Below, piece by piece: positions 17,671 to 25,898 of a stretch of DNA of 64,000 nucleotides. The notes beneath the pieces are model-generated. The model was given only the letters and a program-made list of their open reading frames with translations. It was not told where the DNA came from and searched no databases. How positions within the stretch are numbered: the first letter of the stretch is position 1; each line of letters begins with the position of its first letter. The DNA is from Roseomonas sp. HF4. Its GTDB lineage: Bacteria > Pseudomonadota > Alphaproteobacteria > Acetobacterales > Acetobacteraceae. The stretch is from positions 186,001 through 250,000 of the forward strand of contig NZ_STGD01000001.1 of NCBI RefSeq assembly GCF_005222755.1, written 5' to 3'. A program made the position numbers and the translations under genes.

Positions 17671-19509
17671 TCAGGCCGCGGCGGCGGTCAGCTCGTCCGG
17701 GCTCACCTGGCGGTCCGTGACCTTGGCCAGCTCGAGCATGAAGTCGACCACCTTCTCCTCGAACAGCGGCGCGCGGAGGCTTTCGGCCGCCTGCGGGTTC
17801 TTCTGGAAGAACTCCAGCACCTGCTGCTCCTGGCCGGGATAGCGCATGGCTTCCTGGCGGACCGCGCGGACCATCTCCTCCTGGCCGACCTGGACGTTGT
17901 TGGCACGGCCGATCTCGGACAGCATGAGGCCCAGGCGGATGCGCCGCTCGGCGATGCCGCGGTACTCGGCCTTCAGCGTCTCCTCGTCCTTGCCCTTGTC
18001 GTCCTCGTCCAGGCGCCCGGCCTTGAGGTCGGTCTCGACGCGCTGCCAGATCTGCGCGAACTCGGCCTCGACCATGCCCTGCGGGACCTCGAACGCAGCC
18101 TTGTCGGCCAGGCTGTCGAGCAGCGCGCGCTTCACCCGCATGCGGGAGACGGCGTCGTATTCCCGCTGCAGGGAGGACCGGATCGCCTCCTTCAGCGCGT
18201 CCAGCGTCTCCATGCCGACGGACTTGGCCAGCTCGTCGTCGATCGAGCGCGGCTTGCGGGTCTTGAGCGCCTTGGCGGTGATGGTGAAGCGGGCGTGCTT
18301 GCCGGCCAGGTCCGCCGAGCCGTAGTCGGCCGGGAACACGACGTCGATGTCCCGCGAATCGCCCGGCGCCATGCCCTCCATCTGCTCGGTGAAGCCGGGG
18401 ATGAAGCCGCCGCCGCCCACCTCGATCGGCATGTCGCTGGCCGAGCCGCCGGCGAAGATGCGCGCCTCGGGCTCCTCGGCGCCGGCGAAGACGCGGGCGG
18501 GGCCGACGCGCAGCGTGACGTCGACCGCCGCGCCGGCCGCGACCGGGATCTCTATGACCGGGCGCGCGAAGGCGAGCGCGGCATCGTCCGACAGGGTCAG
18601 CGTCGCACGGTCGCCCGCTGCGCCGAGGCTGGCCGGCGCGCGGGAGGACCGGATGAAGGCCTCGGCCGAGCGCTCGTTGAAGCCGATGGACGGCTTGGCG
18701 CCCTCCGGCAGGGCGCCGGCGACGGGGTGGGCGGACATCAGGACGGTCAGGGTCGCCCCCGGCTTGGCCGCCAGGCCCGAGGGACGGGCCGCGAAGATGC
18801 GGATGAACCCGGCCTCGGCGGCCGTGCCCTTCACGCCGATGTCGAAATACGGAAGGCCCTTCTCGGTGCCGATCGCGTCCACCTCGGCCGCGAGGCCGGC
18901 CGAGACATCGACCGACCAGTTGGCGGGCACCTCGCCCGGGCTGCCCGGCCGGGCGCCGAGGCCCGGGCCGTTCGTCAGCAGGTCGGCCGGCAGCCGGCCC
19001 TCGAAGTCGCAGACCAGCACCTCGCCCTTGGCGGCGACGCGCGGCTCGGCATCCTCGAGCTCGCCGTTGCGCTCGGCGATGGAGGCGAGCGCCTTGTCCA
19101 CGGCCTCCTCGGTCGGCTCGGCCTTCAGGCGCTCGAGCTCGATCCCCGCGAAGTCGGGCATCGGCACCTCGGGCAGCACCTCGAATTCCATCTTGAACTC
19201 GAGGTCGGCGCCCTCGGCGAAGTTCACGATCTCGATCTTGGGCTGCTGCGCGGGCTTGAGGCCGCGGTCGTCCACGACCTTGCGGGACGCGTCGGAGACC
19301 GACTGCTCCAGCACCTCCCCCAGCACCGCGGCGCCGTAGCGCTGCTTGACCACCGTGAGCGGCACCTTGCCGGGGCGGAACCCCGGCATGGAGACGGTCT
19401 TGGCGATCTCGGCCAGGCGCTTGTCGCGCGTGGACGCGATGTCCCCGGCCAGGACGGTGACGGAATAGGCGCGCTTCAGCCCGTCATTCGCGAGCTCGGA
19501 GACCTGCAT
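17671..19509 (-). CDS. tig: Trigger factor with large insertion in the PPIase domain
   Basis: Trigger factor is the ribosome-bound chaperone that shields nascent chains. The 612-residue product has the usual N-terminal ribosome-binding domain (MQVSELANDGLKRAY start; signature GFRPGKVP at 43-50), an FKBP-type PPIase domain and a helical C-terminal domain (about 415-612). The family norm is 430-450 residues. The PPIase domain starts normally (EVLVCDFEGRL, 163-173) and resumes at about 346 with EARIFAGGSASDMPIEVG and FIPGFTEQMEGM; between them lie about 170 extra residues, in frame and with similar GC content. The start is set at the canonical MQVSE; the frame stays open further upstream but runs through the tRNA gene. 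A strong terminator follows. Function as trigger factor is near certain; the effect of the insertion is unknown. Confidence 0.93.
   Translation of the reverse strand: MQVSELANDGLKRAYSVTVLAGDIASTRDKRLAEIAKTVSMPGFRPGKVPLTVVKQRYGAAVLGEVLEQSVSDASRKVVDDRGLKPAQQPKIEIVNFAEGADLEFKMEFEVLPEVPMPDFAGIELERLKAEPTEEAVDKALASIAERNGELEDAEPRVAAKGEVLVCDFEGRLPADLLTNGPGLGARPGSPGEVPANWSVDVSAGLAAEVDAIGTEKGLPYFDIGVKGTAAEAGFIRIFAARPSGLAAKPGATLTVLMSAHPVAGALPEGAKPSIGFNERSAEAFIRSSRAPASLGAAGDRATLTLSDDAALAFARPVIEIPVAAGAAVDVTLRVGPARVFAGAEEPEARIFAGGSASDMPIEVGGGGFIPGFTEQMEGMAPGDSRDIDVVFPADYGSADLAGKHARFTITAKALKTRKPRSIDDELAKSVGMETLDALKEAIRSSLQREYDAVSRMRVKRALLDSLADKAAFEVPQGMVEAEFAQIWQRVETDLKAGRLDEDDKGKDEETLKAEYRGIAERRIRLGLMLSEIGRANNVQVGQEEMVRAVRQEAMRYPGQEQQVLEFFQKNPQAAESLRAPLFEEKVVDFMLELAKVTDRQVSPDELTAAAA
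18475..18990 (-). other. Inserted beta-rich module inside trigger factor (codons ~174-345)
   Basis: This segment has no counterpart in ordinary trigger factors. Its wording, WSVDVSAGL, then GTEKGLPYFDIGVKGTA, then AAKPGATLTV, then a PVIEIPVAAGAAVDVTLRVG end, follows the pattern I recall from beta-sandwich (carbohydrate-binding-like) modules in alphaproteobacterial phage tail and fibre proteins. Removing it leaves about 440 residues, a normal trigger factor. It is inserted between the first long strand of the FKBP domain and the GGSA flap, a different place from the insert-in-flap domain of SlyD. The boundaries are approximate; the resemblance is from memory of the family, not a search. Confidence 0.7.
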
Positions 19510-19553
19510 CGAGGGACGTCCATCCAAAAGGCTAGAGAAGACCGGCGGCGCCT

Positions 19554-19638
19554 TGGTGCGGGCGAAGGGATTCGAACCCCCACGGCTTGCGCCACCGGAA
19601 CCTAAATCCGGCGTGTCTGCCAGTTCCACCACGCCCGC
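19554..19638 (-). tRNA. tRNA-Leu (anticodon UAG)
   Basis: An 85-base class II tRNA with CCA encoded in the DNA. The 7-bp acceptor stem is GCGGGCG/CGCCCGC with discriminator A. The anticodon stem CCGGA/TCCGG encloses the loop TTTAGGT, giving anticodon TAG. A long variable arm (TGGCGCAAGCCGT) and the T-loop GTTCGAAT confirm leucine identity and fold. It lies 44 bases upstream of tig on the same strand, so the two may share a transcript. Confidence 0.96.
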
Positions 19639-19720
19639 CCGCGAGGCGCCGCGCGGCGGCAGGGGGCGGGATGTAGCGCAACATGGCGGGGTTTCCAAGC
19701 CGCGAGGCGCGCCCTGCCCC

Positions 19721-20491
19721 TCAGGGCCCCATCCGGGCCGCGAAACGGGCCCGCCACCCCTCCCCCGCGATCCAGCGGCGCAGCCCCTCCCCGGCCGGCG
19801 CTTCCCGCCGCAGCGCCAGCACGCTGCGCCAGCCGAGCGCGGTCATGCAGGAGATGACGGGCGCGCCGTCCACCGCCGGCCGGTCCAGGATCGGGCCCAG
19901 CGTCGGCATGCCGGTGCCCAGCATCACGATGGCCTCGACGCCCGCGCCCTCCATCCCGGCCAGGGCCTCCGCCGCGCTGCCGGCCGACATGGCGTAGATC
20001 GGGTGGAAGGCCTCCCCGGGGGGCGCGGCGGCCACGACCCGACCGACCTCGAAGCCGCGCGACGCCCAGTAGCCGGCCGAGGCCTCGGTCAGGTCCGGCG
20101 GGTAGGGAGAAACGAGGCCGACCCGCCGCGCCCCCAGCGCCGCGAAGGCATCGCAGACCGCCCGCGCGGCGGTGACGAAGGGCACGCCCGTGCGCGCCTC
20201 GATCCGCGCGACCGCCGCGTCCTCCGCCGCCCGGCCGACCAGGTAGGACGCGCCGGTGCAGGCGAAGGCGATGGCGCCGAGCGGCGCGTTGGCGAACTGC
20301 CCGACCGCTTCATCCAGGCCATCGACATAGTCCACGAGCCGCTCCGCGATGCTGGGCTTCGGACTGGTCAGCCGCGCGTTCAGCATCGCCATGCGTGGCG
20401 GCAGCAGGATCGCCATCTCGGGCTCGACGGTCGTGTTCGCCTGCGGCGTCAGCACGCCGAGCAGCCCGTCCGCCCCGTATTCGATCGTCAT
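19721..20491 (-). CDS. Asp/Glu racemase superfamily enzyme, maleate cis-trans isomerase-like
   Basis: A 256-residue cytoplasmic protein with two catalytic-type cysteines in the expected places: FACTGASYLVG in the N-terminal half and PVISCMTALGW in the C-terminal half. The opening GVLTPQANTTVEPEM closely follows the maleate isomerase/arylmalonate decarboxylase branch. Enzymes here use one or two cysteines for isomerisation, racemisation or decarboxylation of small dicarboxylates. Maleate isomerase fits the neighbours best (FAD monooxygenase and isochorismatase-fold hydrolase, as in nicotinate-type degradation), but hydantoin racemase or another activity is possible. The start at 20491 is chosen for MTIEYG; the gene is divergent from the monooxygenase, with 60 bases between. 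Confidence 0.8.
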   Translation of the reverse strand: MTIEYGADGLLGVLTPQANTTVEPEMAILLPPRMAMLNARLTSPKPSIAERLVDYVDGLDEAVGQFANAPLGAIAFACTGASYLVGRAAEDAAVARIEARTGVPFVTAARAVCDAFAALGARRVGLVSPYPPDLTEASAGYWASRGFEVGRVVAAAPPGEAFHPIYAMSAGSAAEALAGMEGAGVEAIVMLGTGMPTLGPILDRPAVDGAPVISCMTALGWRSVLALRREAPAGEGLRRWIAGEGWRARFAARMGP

Positions 20492-20551
20492 GCGCGGCAT
20501 CCTCCCCGGCACAGTCTAGACGGGTCCGGCGGCTTGCCCCAGGCTCCCCGC

Positions 20552-21769
20552 ATGTCGGAAGCGAGGTCGGACGCACACCCTGTCGCGATCGTCGGCGCCG
20601 GGCCGGTGGGGCTGGTGCTGGCGCTGCTGCTGGCGCGCGCCGGCATGCCCGTGGTGGTGCTCGAAGCCGGCGCGGACATCAGCGAGGAGCTGCGCGCCTC
20701 CACCTTCCATCCGCCGACGCTCGACATGCTGGACGGGCTCGGCCTGGCGCAGCCGCTGGTGGCACAGGGGCTGCGCACGCCCACCTGGCAGATCCGCCGG
20801 CACGAGGACGGCGCGCGCGCGGTCTTCGACCTTGGCGTGCTGGCGCGGGACACGGCGCACCCCTATCGGCTGCAGGCCGAGCAGTGGAAGCTGTCGCGCC
20901 TCATCCTGGAACGGCTGCGGCACCACCATCCGGAGGCCTTCCCCCGTTTCGACTGCATGGTCGAGGCAGTCGCGCAGGATGCCGACGGCGTCACGATCAC
21001 CGGCAGCGGCTTCGACCCGATCCACGCCGCCTTCGTTGTCGGCTGCGACGGCGCGCGCAGCGTGGTGCGGCGTGCGATGGAGATGCCCTTCTCGGGCGAG
21101 ACCTATCCCGAGACCACCATCCTCGCGACCACGCCCTTCCGCTTCCAGGACGCCTTCGAGGGCCTGTCCAACGTCAACTACGTCTGGACCGAGCACCCGG
21201 CCTTCTCGGGCACCTTCTCGCTGCTGCAGGTGCCCGGCCTCTGGCGCGCCAGCCTGCACACCGCGCCGGGCGAGGATGTCGAGGCCGCGCTCATGCCCGA
21301 GGCGATCGAGCGCAAGCTGCAGGCGATCCACCCCAAAGCCACGCCCTACGAGGTGCCGGACCTCCGCCCCTACCGAATCCACCAGCGCATCGTGCAGGAC
21401 TACCGGCGCGGGCGGATGCTGCTCGCGGGCGATTCCGCGCACCTGAACTCGCCCTCGGGCGGGATGGGCATGAACGGCGGCATCCACGACGCCTTCGAAC
21501 TCACCCTACACTTGCAGGAGGTCTGGACGGGGCAACGCGACATCGCGCATCTCGACCGCTACACGCGCCGACGCCGCCCGGTCGCGGAGCGCGAGATCAT
21601 CGCCCAGGCCGACCGGAACCGCGCCCGCATGCGCGAACGCGACCCGGGGCGGCGCGCGGCGCTGCTGGCCGAGATGCAGGCGATCGCCGCCGACCCGGCC
21701 AAGGCGCGCGAGCACCTGCTGAAATCGTCCATGATCAACGGCCTGCGGGCCGCCGCCCTGGTGGAGTAG
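20552..21769 (+). CDS. FAD-dependent aromatic-type monooxygenase
   Basis: A 405-residue flavoprotein hydroxylase of the PHBH type. The nucleotide fold is VAIVGAGPVGLVLAL near residue 11, the DG motif is VVGCDGARSVVRRAM, and the second FAD motif is MLLAGDSAHLNSPSGGMGMN. Such enzymes add one oxygen to an activated aromatic or heteroaromatic ring using NAD(P)H. The length fits single-component hydroxylases such as 6-hydroxynicotinate or salicylate types; substrate cannot be read from sequence. The ATG at 20552 begins a normal family N-terminus. A TctC-type receptor gene follows after 4 bases, so uptake and oxidation of one compound are probably linked. Confidence 0.88.
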   Translation: MSEARSDAHPVAIVGAGPVGLVLALLLARAGMPVVVLEAGADISEELRASTFHPPTLDMLDGLGLAQPLVAQGLRTPTWQIRRHEDGARAVFDLGVLARDTAHPYRLQAEQWKLSRLILERLRHHHPEAFPRFDCMVEAVAQDADGVTITGSGFDPIHAAFVVGCDGARSVVRRAMEMPFSGETYPETTILATTPFRFQDAFEGLSNVNYVWTEHPAFSGTFSLLQVPGLWRASLHTAPGEDVEAALMPEAIERKLQAIHPKATPYEVPDLRPYRIHQRIVQDYRRGRMLLAGDSAHLNSPSGGMGMNGGIHDAFELTLHLQEVWTGQRDIAHLDRYTRRRRPVAEREIIAQADRNRARMRERDPGRRAALLAEMQAIAADPAKAREHLLKSSMINGLRAAALVE

Positions 21770-21773
21770 CCCC

Positions 21774-22727
21774 ATGCATCGCCGCACCCTGCTGGCCGCC
21801 CTGCCCGCCCTTGCCCTGGCCACGCCGGCGCGCGCGCAATCCTGGCCGACGCGCCCCGTGCGCGTGATCGTCCCCTTCCCGCCCGGCGGCACGACCGACG
21901 TGGTGATGCGCCTGATCGCGCAGAAGCTGACCGAGACGCTCGGCCAGCCAGTGGTGGTGGAGAACCGCGCCGGCGCCGGCGGCACGATCGGCAGCGACGT
22001 CGCGGCGAAAAGCCCCCCGGACGGGGCGACCTTCGTCGTCGCCAACATCGCGAGCCAGGGCGTGGGGCCGAGCGTCTACCGATCCATGCCCTACGACGCC
22101 GTCCGCGACTTCACCTATGTCGCGATGATCGCCGAGGTGCCCTCCGTGCTCGCCGTGAACGTGAATTCCCCCGCGCGGACATTGGCGGAATTCGTGGCGC
22201 TGGCCAGGCAGCGGCCGGGCATCGCGGTCGGCTCCCCGGGCAACGGATCGGCCAGCCACGTGAAGCAGGTGCTGCTCGGCCGCCTCGCGGGGATCGAGAC
22301 GACGCACGTGCCCTATCGCGGGTCGGGCCCGGCGCTGAATGACCTCGTCGCCGGGCAGCTCGACAGCCTGATCACCACCACGGTCGAAGCCGGGCGCAAC
22401 GAGCGCGTGCGGATGCTGGCCGTCACCTCGGCCGAGCGGCTGGCGAACTGGCCGGACCTGCCGACCTTCGCGGAACTCGGCTACCGGGAGCTGGTCGCGA
22501 GCAACTGGTTCGCCATCGCCGGGCCCGCCGGGCTGCCCGCCGAGGTCGCCGACCGCATGCACCGGGAGACGCTGGCGGCGCTGCGCGAGCCCGCCATCGC
22601 CGACCGCCTGGCGCAGATCGGCGCGACGCCGCGGCCGCTGTCGCGCGCCGAACTCTTGGCGTTCGTGGCGGCCGAGGTGGCGCGCTGGGGGGCGATCGTG
22701 CGGGCCGCGGGCGTCAGGATCGAGTGA
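21774..22727 (+). CDS. TctC/Bug-family periplasmic solute receptor
   Basis: A 317-residue extracytoplasmic receptor of the tripartite tricarboxylate transporter family. The leader HRRTLLAALPALALATPARA ends at an AQS cleavage site. The mature protein shows the family pattern RVIVPFPPGGTTDVVMRL, ENRAGAGGTIG and VPYRGSGPALNDLVAGQLD. These proteins bind small carboxylates such as citrate, terephthalate or nicotinate. No TctA or TctB membrane genes lie nearby; orphan receptors of this kind are very common in beta- and alphaproteobacteria. The gene is 4 bases downstream of the FAD monooxygenase and presumably co-transcribed. Confidence 0.92.
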   Translation: MHRRTLLAALPALALATPARAQSWPTRPVRVIVPFPPGGTTDVVMRLIAQKLTETLGQPVVVENRAGAGGTIGSDVAAKSPPDGATFVVANIASQGVGPSVYRSMPYDAVRDFTYVAMIAEVPSVLAVNVNSPARTLAEFVALARQRPGIAVGSPGNGSASHVKQVLLGRLAGIETTHVPYRGSGPALNDLVAGQLDSLITTTVEAGRNERVRMLAVTSAERLANWPDLPTFAELGYRELVASNWFAIAGPAGLPAEVADRMHRETLAALREPAIADRLAQIGATPRPLSRAELLAFVAAEVARWGAIVRAAGVRIE

Positions 22728-22734
22728 GGCGCAG

Positions 22735-22919
22735 GGAAGGTCGGGGGAGGAGAACCTCCCCCGAGCCCCCCTCCCTTCCTTGTCATTTGGCGCCGATCCT
22801 GGGTGGGGCGGCGCCAGGTGCCAAGGAAGGTTATGGCGGGGGCGGGCGCCCATCGGCGTTGCGCAGCGACGTCGATGGGACCCGTGGGGGGAGAAGTTCC
22901 CTTCTCCCCCCGCCCTTCA
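22735..22919. repeat. Multi-hairpin intergenic element, copy C (inverted, with extra segment)
   Basis: The same parts as copies A and B occur in reverse order. TCGGGGGAGG-AGAA-CCTCCCCCGA lies at 22741-22764. The long imperfect inverted repeat pairs 22774-22794 with 22810-22830. The palindrome GGGGGGAGAAG-TTCC-CTTCTCCCCCC lies at 22886-22911. About 55 extra bases (22831-22885), with their own CCCATCG/CGATGGG stem, separate the last two parts. It fills the gap between convergent genes (TctC receptor and molybdopterin hydroxylase). Confidence 0.82.
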
Positions 22920-22924
22920 CCGCA

Positions 22925-25228
22925 TCAGCGCCCAAGCGCGCGCCAGACCGCCTCCGGCGTCACCGGCATGTCGAGATGCGCGACGCCCAGCGCATCGCAC
23001 ACCGCCGAGACGATCGCCGGCGGCGCGCCGCAGGCCCCGCCTTCCCCCGCCCCCTTCACGCCGAGGTCGTTCGACGGGTTCGGCACCACGTTCAGGCCGA
23101 GCCGGAAGGACGGCGCATCGCCGGCGCGCGGCATGCAATAGTCCTGGAAGGTGGCAGTCAGGAACTGACCGCTCTCGTCGTCGTAGCGCGCGTGTTCCAG
23201 CATCGCCTGGCCGATGCCCGACATGATGCCGCCATGGCACTGGCCGTGCACCAGCATCGGGTTGATCACCACGCCGACGTCGTCCACCGCGGCGTAGTTC
23301 ACCAGCGCGACCTCGCCGGTCTCCGTGTCCACCTCGACCTCGGCCACGTGGCAGCCGTTCGGGAAGTTGCACTCGGTGTCGCGGGTGTAGGTGAGGTTCT
23401 CATCCAGGCCAGGCGCCTCGCCCGCTGGCAGGCGCGCGGGGTCGTGTGCGGCGGCGACGACGGCGGGCCAGTCCACCGCCAGGTCAGTGCCGGCCACGCG
23501 GAAGCGGCCATCGGCGAATTCCACATCCGCCACGCCGGCTTCGAGCAGGTGCGCCGCGATGCGCTTCGCCTTCTCCAGCACCAGCGCCGCCGTGCGGCTG
23601 ATCGCGACGCCGCCCATCTGCGACGACCGCGACCCGCCCGTGCCCGCGCCCTTCTGCACCACCTCCGTGTCGCCCTGGATCAGGTCGATGGCATCGAAGG
23701 GAATGCCGAGCTTCTCGCTCAGCACCTGGGCATAGGCGGTCTCGTGCCCCTGCCCGTGGCTGAAGGTGCCGACGGTGAGCTTCGCGCGGCCTTCCGGCGT
23801 GAGCGCGACGCGCGCCCATTCGAAGGGCTGCCCGCCGGAGGCCTCGATGAAGTAGCCGAGGCCGATGCCGCGCTTCTTCCCGCGCCTCGCCGCATCCGCC
23901 CGCCGCGCCTCGAAGCCCGCCCAGTCGGCGAGGTCGAGCGCCATCTGCTGCGTTTCCTCGAAGCGGCCGGAATCGATCACGTTGCCGGCGGCGTTCGCGT
24001 AGGGGATCTGGTCGGGACGGACGTAGTTGCGCCGGCGGATCTCGTCGCGGCCGATGCCGAAGGCCGCCGCGCCCTGGTCGAGCAGGCGTTCCAGCACATA
24101 GGCCGTCTCCGGCCGCCCGGCACCGCGATAGGCATCGGTGGACACCGTGTTGGTGAAGACGCACCGCACCTGCACGTTCAGCGCCTGGATGTCGTAGACG
24201 GTGCCGTTGATCCGCCCGCCCGCCAGCGTCGGGATGCGCGGTCCGAAGTCGAGCAGGTAGGCGCCCATCGCGGCGGTGGTGCGGATGCGCACGCCGGTCA
24301 TCTTGGCATTCGCGTCGAAGGCCATCTCGGCGTGGGTGACGTGGTCGCGGCCATGCGGGTCGGACAGGAAGGTCTCGGTCCGCCCGGCGCGCCACTTCAC
24401 CGGCCGTCCGAGCCGCTTCGCGGCCCAGAGCACCATCGCGGTCTCCGGGAACAGCTTGCCGCGCAGGCCGAAGCCGCCGCCGACATCCGGCGAGATGACG
24501 CGGATGCGGTCGAGCGGCACCTTGAAGGCGAATTTCGCGAGCGACTCCCGCACCTTGATGACACCCTGGGTCGGCGAGGTCAGCGTCCAGCGCTCCCCAT
24601 CCCATTCGCCGATCGCGACGCGGGGTTCCATCGGGTTGCCGACCAGGCGGTTCTGCACGAGGTCGACCGAGACCACGCGATGCGCCGCGGCGAAGGCGGC
24701 GTCCGCCATCTCCCCCCGCCCGCTGTCCCAATGGACGCAGAGGTTGCTGCCCTGCTCCTCCCAGATGACCGGCGCATCGGGGTCGAGCGCCTTCGCGGTG
24801 TCGGTCACGCTCGGCAGGATGTCGTAGTCGATGGCGATGAGCTCGCAGGCATCCATCGCCTGTTCGCGCGTCTCGGCCACGACCAGCGCGACGGGGTCGC
24901 CCACGAAGCGCACGCGGTCGGTCTGCAGGATACGCCGCGGCGGGCAGAACAGCGGCTTGTCCTTGCCCGGCACGTCGATATGCACCGGCAGCAGGCCGAT
25001 GCCGTCGGCATCCGCGTCCGCCCCGGTCAGCACGGCAAGCACGCCCGGCGCGGCCAGCGCATCGGCCGTGTCGATGGACACGATCCGCGCATGCGCGTGC
25101 GGGGAGCGCAGGATGGCGGCATGCGCCTGGCCCGGCTTGTCGATGTCGTCGGTATAGGTGCCGCGCCCGGTCAGGAGGCGCACATCCTCCTTCCGCCGCA
25201 CGGGCTGGCCGATGCCGAACTTGTCCAT
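22925..25228 (-). CDS. Xanthine dehydrogenase/CoxL-family molybdopterin-binding large subunit
   Basis: A 767-residue protein of the molybdenum hydroxylase large-subunit family. The opening is FGIGQPVRRKEDVRLLTGRG. The molybdopterin contacts include PDVGGGFGLRG, the substrate-side loop AYRGAGRPE (the xanthine-dehydrogenase-like form, not the AYRCSFR of CO dehydrogenase) and the catalytic GEGG near the C-terminus. The family hydroxylates N-heterocycles and aldehydes with water as the oxygen source. The iron-sulphur and FAD subunits normally encoded beside it are absent here, so they must be elsewhere or be replaced. It is the last gene of the nine-gene operon, 60 bases after the isochorismatase-like gene. 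The start at 25228 is the ATG of the family N-terminus. Confidence 0.9.
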   Translation of the reverse strand: MDKFGIGQPVRRKEDVRLLTGRGTYTDDIDKPGQAHAAILRSPHAHARIVSIDTADALAAPGVLAVLTGADADADGIGLLPVHIDVPGKDKPLFCPPRRILQTDRVRFVGDPVALVVAETREQAMDACELIAIDYDILPSVTDTAKALDPDAPVIWEEQGSNLCVHWDSGRGEMADAAFAAAHRVVSVDLVQNRLVGNPMEPRVAIGEWDGERWTLTSPTQGVIKVRESLAKFAFKVPLDRIRVISPDVGGGFGLRGKLFPETAMVLWAAKRLGRPVKWRAGRTETFLSDPHGRDHVTHAEMAFDANAKMTGVRIRTTAAMGAYLLDFGPRIPTLAGGRINGTVYDIQALNVQVRCVFTNTVSTDAYRGAGRPETAYVLERLLDQGAAAFGIGRDEIRRRNYVRPDQIPYANAAGNVIDSGRFEETQQMALDLADWAGFEARRADAARRGKKRGIGLGYFIEASGGQPFEWARVALTPEGRAKLTVGTFSHGQGHETAYAQVLSEKLGIPFDAIDLIQGDTEVVQKGAGTGGSRSSQMGGVAISRTAALVLEKAKRIAAHLLEAGVADVEFADGRFRVAGTDLAVDWPAVVAAAHDPARLPAGEAPGLDENLTYTRDTECNFPNGCHVAEVEVDTETGEVALVNYAAVDDVGVVINPMLVHGQCHGGIMSGIGQAMLEHARYDDESGQFLTATFQDYCMPRAGDAPSFRLGLNVVPNPSNDLGVKGAGEGGACGAPPAIVSAVCDALGVAHLDMPVTPEAVWRALGR

Positions 25229-25288
25229 GGTCGCGTTCCCGGTCTGGTCGCGGCGCAACATGCCCCCCCGCGCGCGCTTGTCCAGGGG

Positions 25289-25897
25289 TCAGCCGAGCGC
25301 GGCGAGCGCGCCCGCGACCGTCGTGACGTCCGCGACCGGGCGCAGCCCCTCGACCGCCGCCGCATGCACGGCGTCGGAGAAGGCGGCGCAGCCGTCCTCC
25401 AGCAGCGTCACCTCGAATTCCCGCACATGCGCGCCACGGACGGTCGAGGCGACGCCGCCATTGGTCACGATGCCCGCCACCAGCAGCCGCCTTATGCCCG
25501 CCTTGCGCAGCACCCATTCCAGCCGCGTGTTCCAGAAGGCGTCGTAGCCGATCTTCTCGACCGCGAGGTCGGAGGGGGCGAGGTCGTCCAACAGCGCGTG
25601 GCCCCAGGACCCCGGCGCGAAGTCGCCCTTCTTCAGGAAGGGGCGCATCTGGCGCAGGTGCTCGGCGATGAAGGGCTCGCCGCCCTTGCCCGGCACCAGG
25701 GTGAAGTGCGTCGATGCGATCCAGCCGCCCTTGGCGCGCAGCGCATCGGCCAGCGGCTTCAGCCGCGCCGGCAGCGCCGCGATGGCGGGCGCCGACTGGC
25801 CCGCCCGGCCATAGGCGCCGTCGGGGTGGATGAAGTCGTTCTGCAGGTCGCAGAGCAGCAGCGCGGTCTCAGTGGCCGGGATCGGCGCATGCGCCAT
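25289..25897 (-). CDS. Isochorismatase-fold hydrolase lacking the catalytic cysteine
   Basis: A 202-residue protein of the isochorismatase-like hydrolase superfamily. The catalytic Asp17 lies in LLCDLQNDF and Lys115 in VEKIGYDAFWNT. The position that holds the nucleophilic Cys in nicotinamidase and carbamoyl-amide hydrolases (TNVCVEST) reads T145-N-G-G-V-A-S-T, so residue 148 is Gly, as in true isochorismatases. Amide hydrolysis through a thioester is therefore unlikely; a cysteine-independent vinyl-ether or other hydrolysis is possible. The start is one base after the hyuA stop (TGACATG). Its place between hyuAB and the hydroxylase points to a step in the same catabolic route. Confidence 0.85.
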   Translation of the reverse strand: MAHAPIPATETALLLCDLQNDFIHPDGAYGRAGQSAPAIAALPARLKPLADALRAKGGWIASTHFTLVPGKGGEPFIAEHLRQMRPFLKKGDFAPGSWGHALLDDLAPSDLAVEKIGYDAFWNTRLEWVLRKAGIRRLLVAGIVTNGGVASTVRGAHVREFEVTLLEDGCAAFSDAVHAAAVEGLRPVADVTTVAGALAALG

Positions 25898-25898
25898 G

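Noticed and set aside
17671-19509. The long trigger factor as a frameshift or assembly chimera
   Set aside because: The frame is continuous over 612 codons, both flanks align as one protein, and the insert has similar base composition and no stop codons.
19510-19698. Upstream extension of the trigger factor frame by 63 codons
   Set aside because: The extension reads straight through the tRNA-Leu gene, and trigger factors begin MQV(S/T)E, which is present at 19509.
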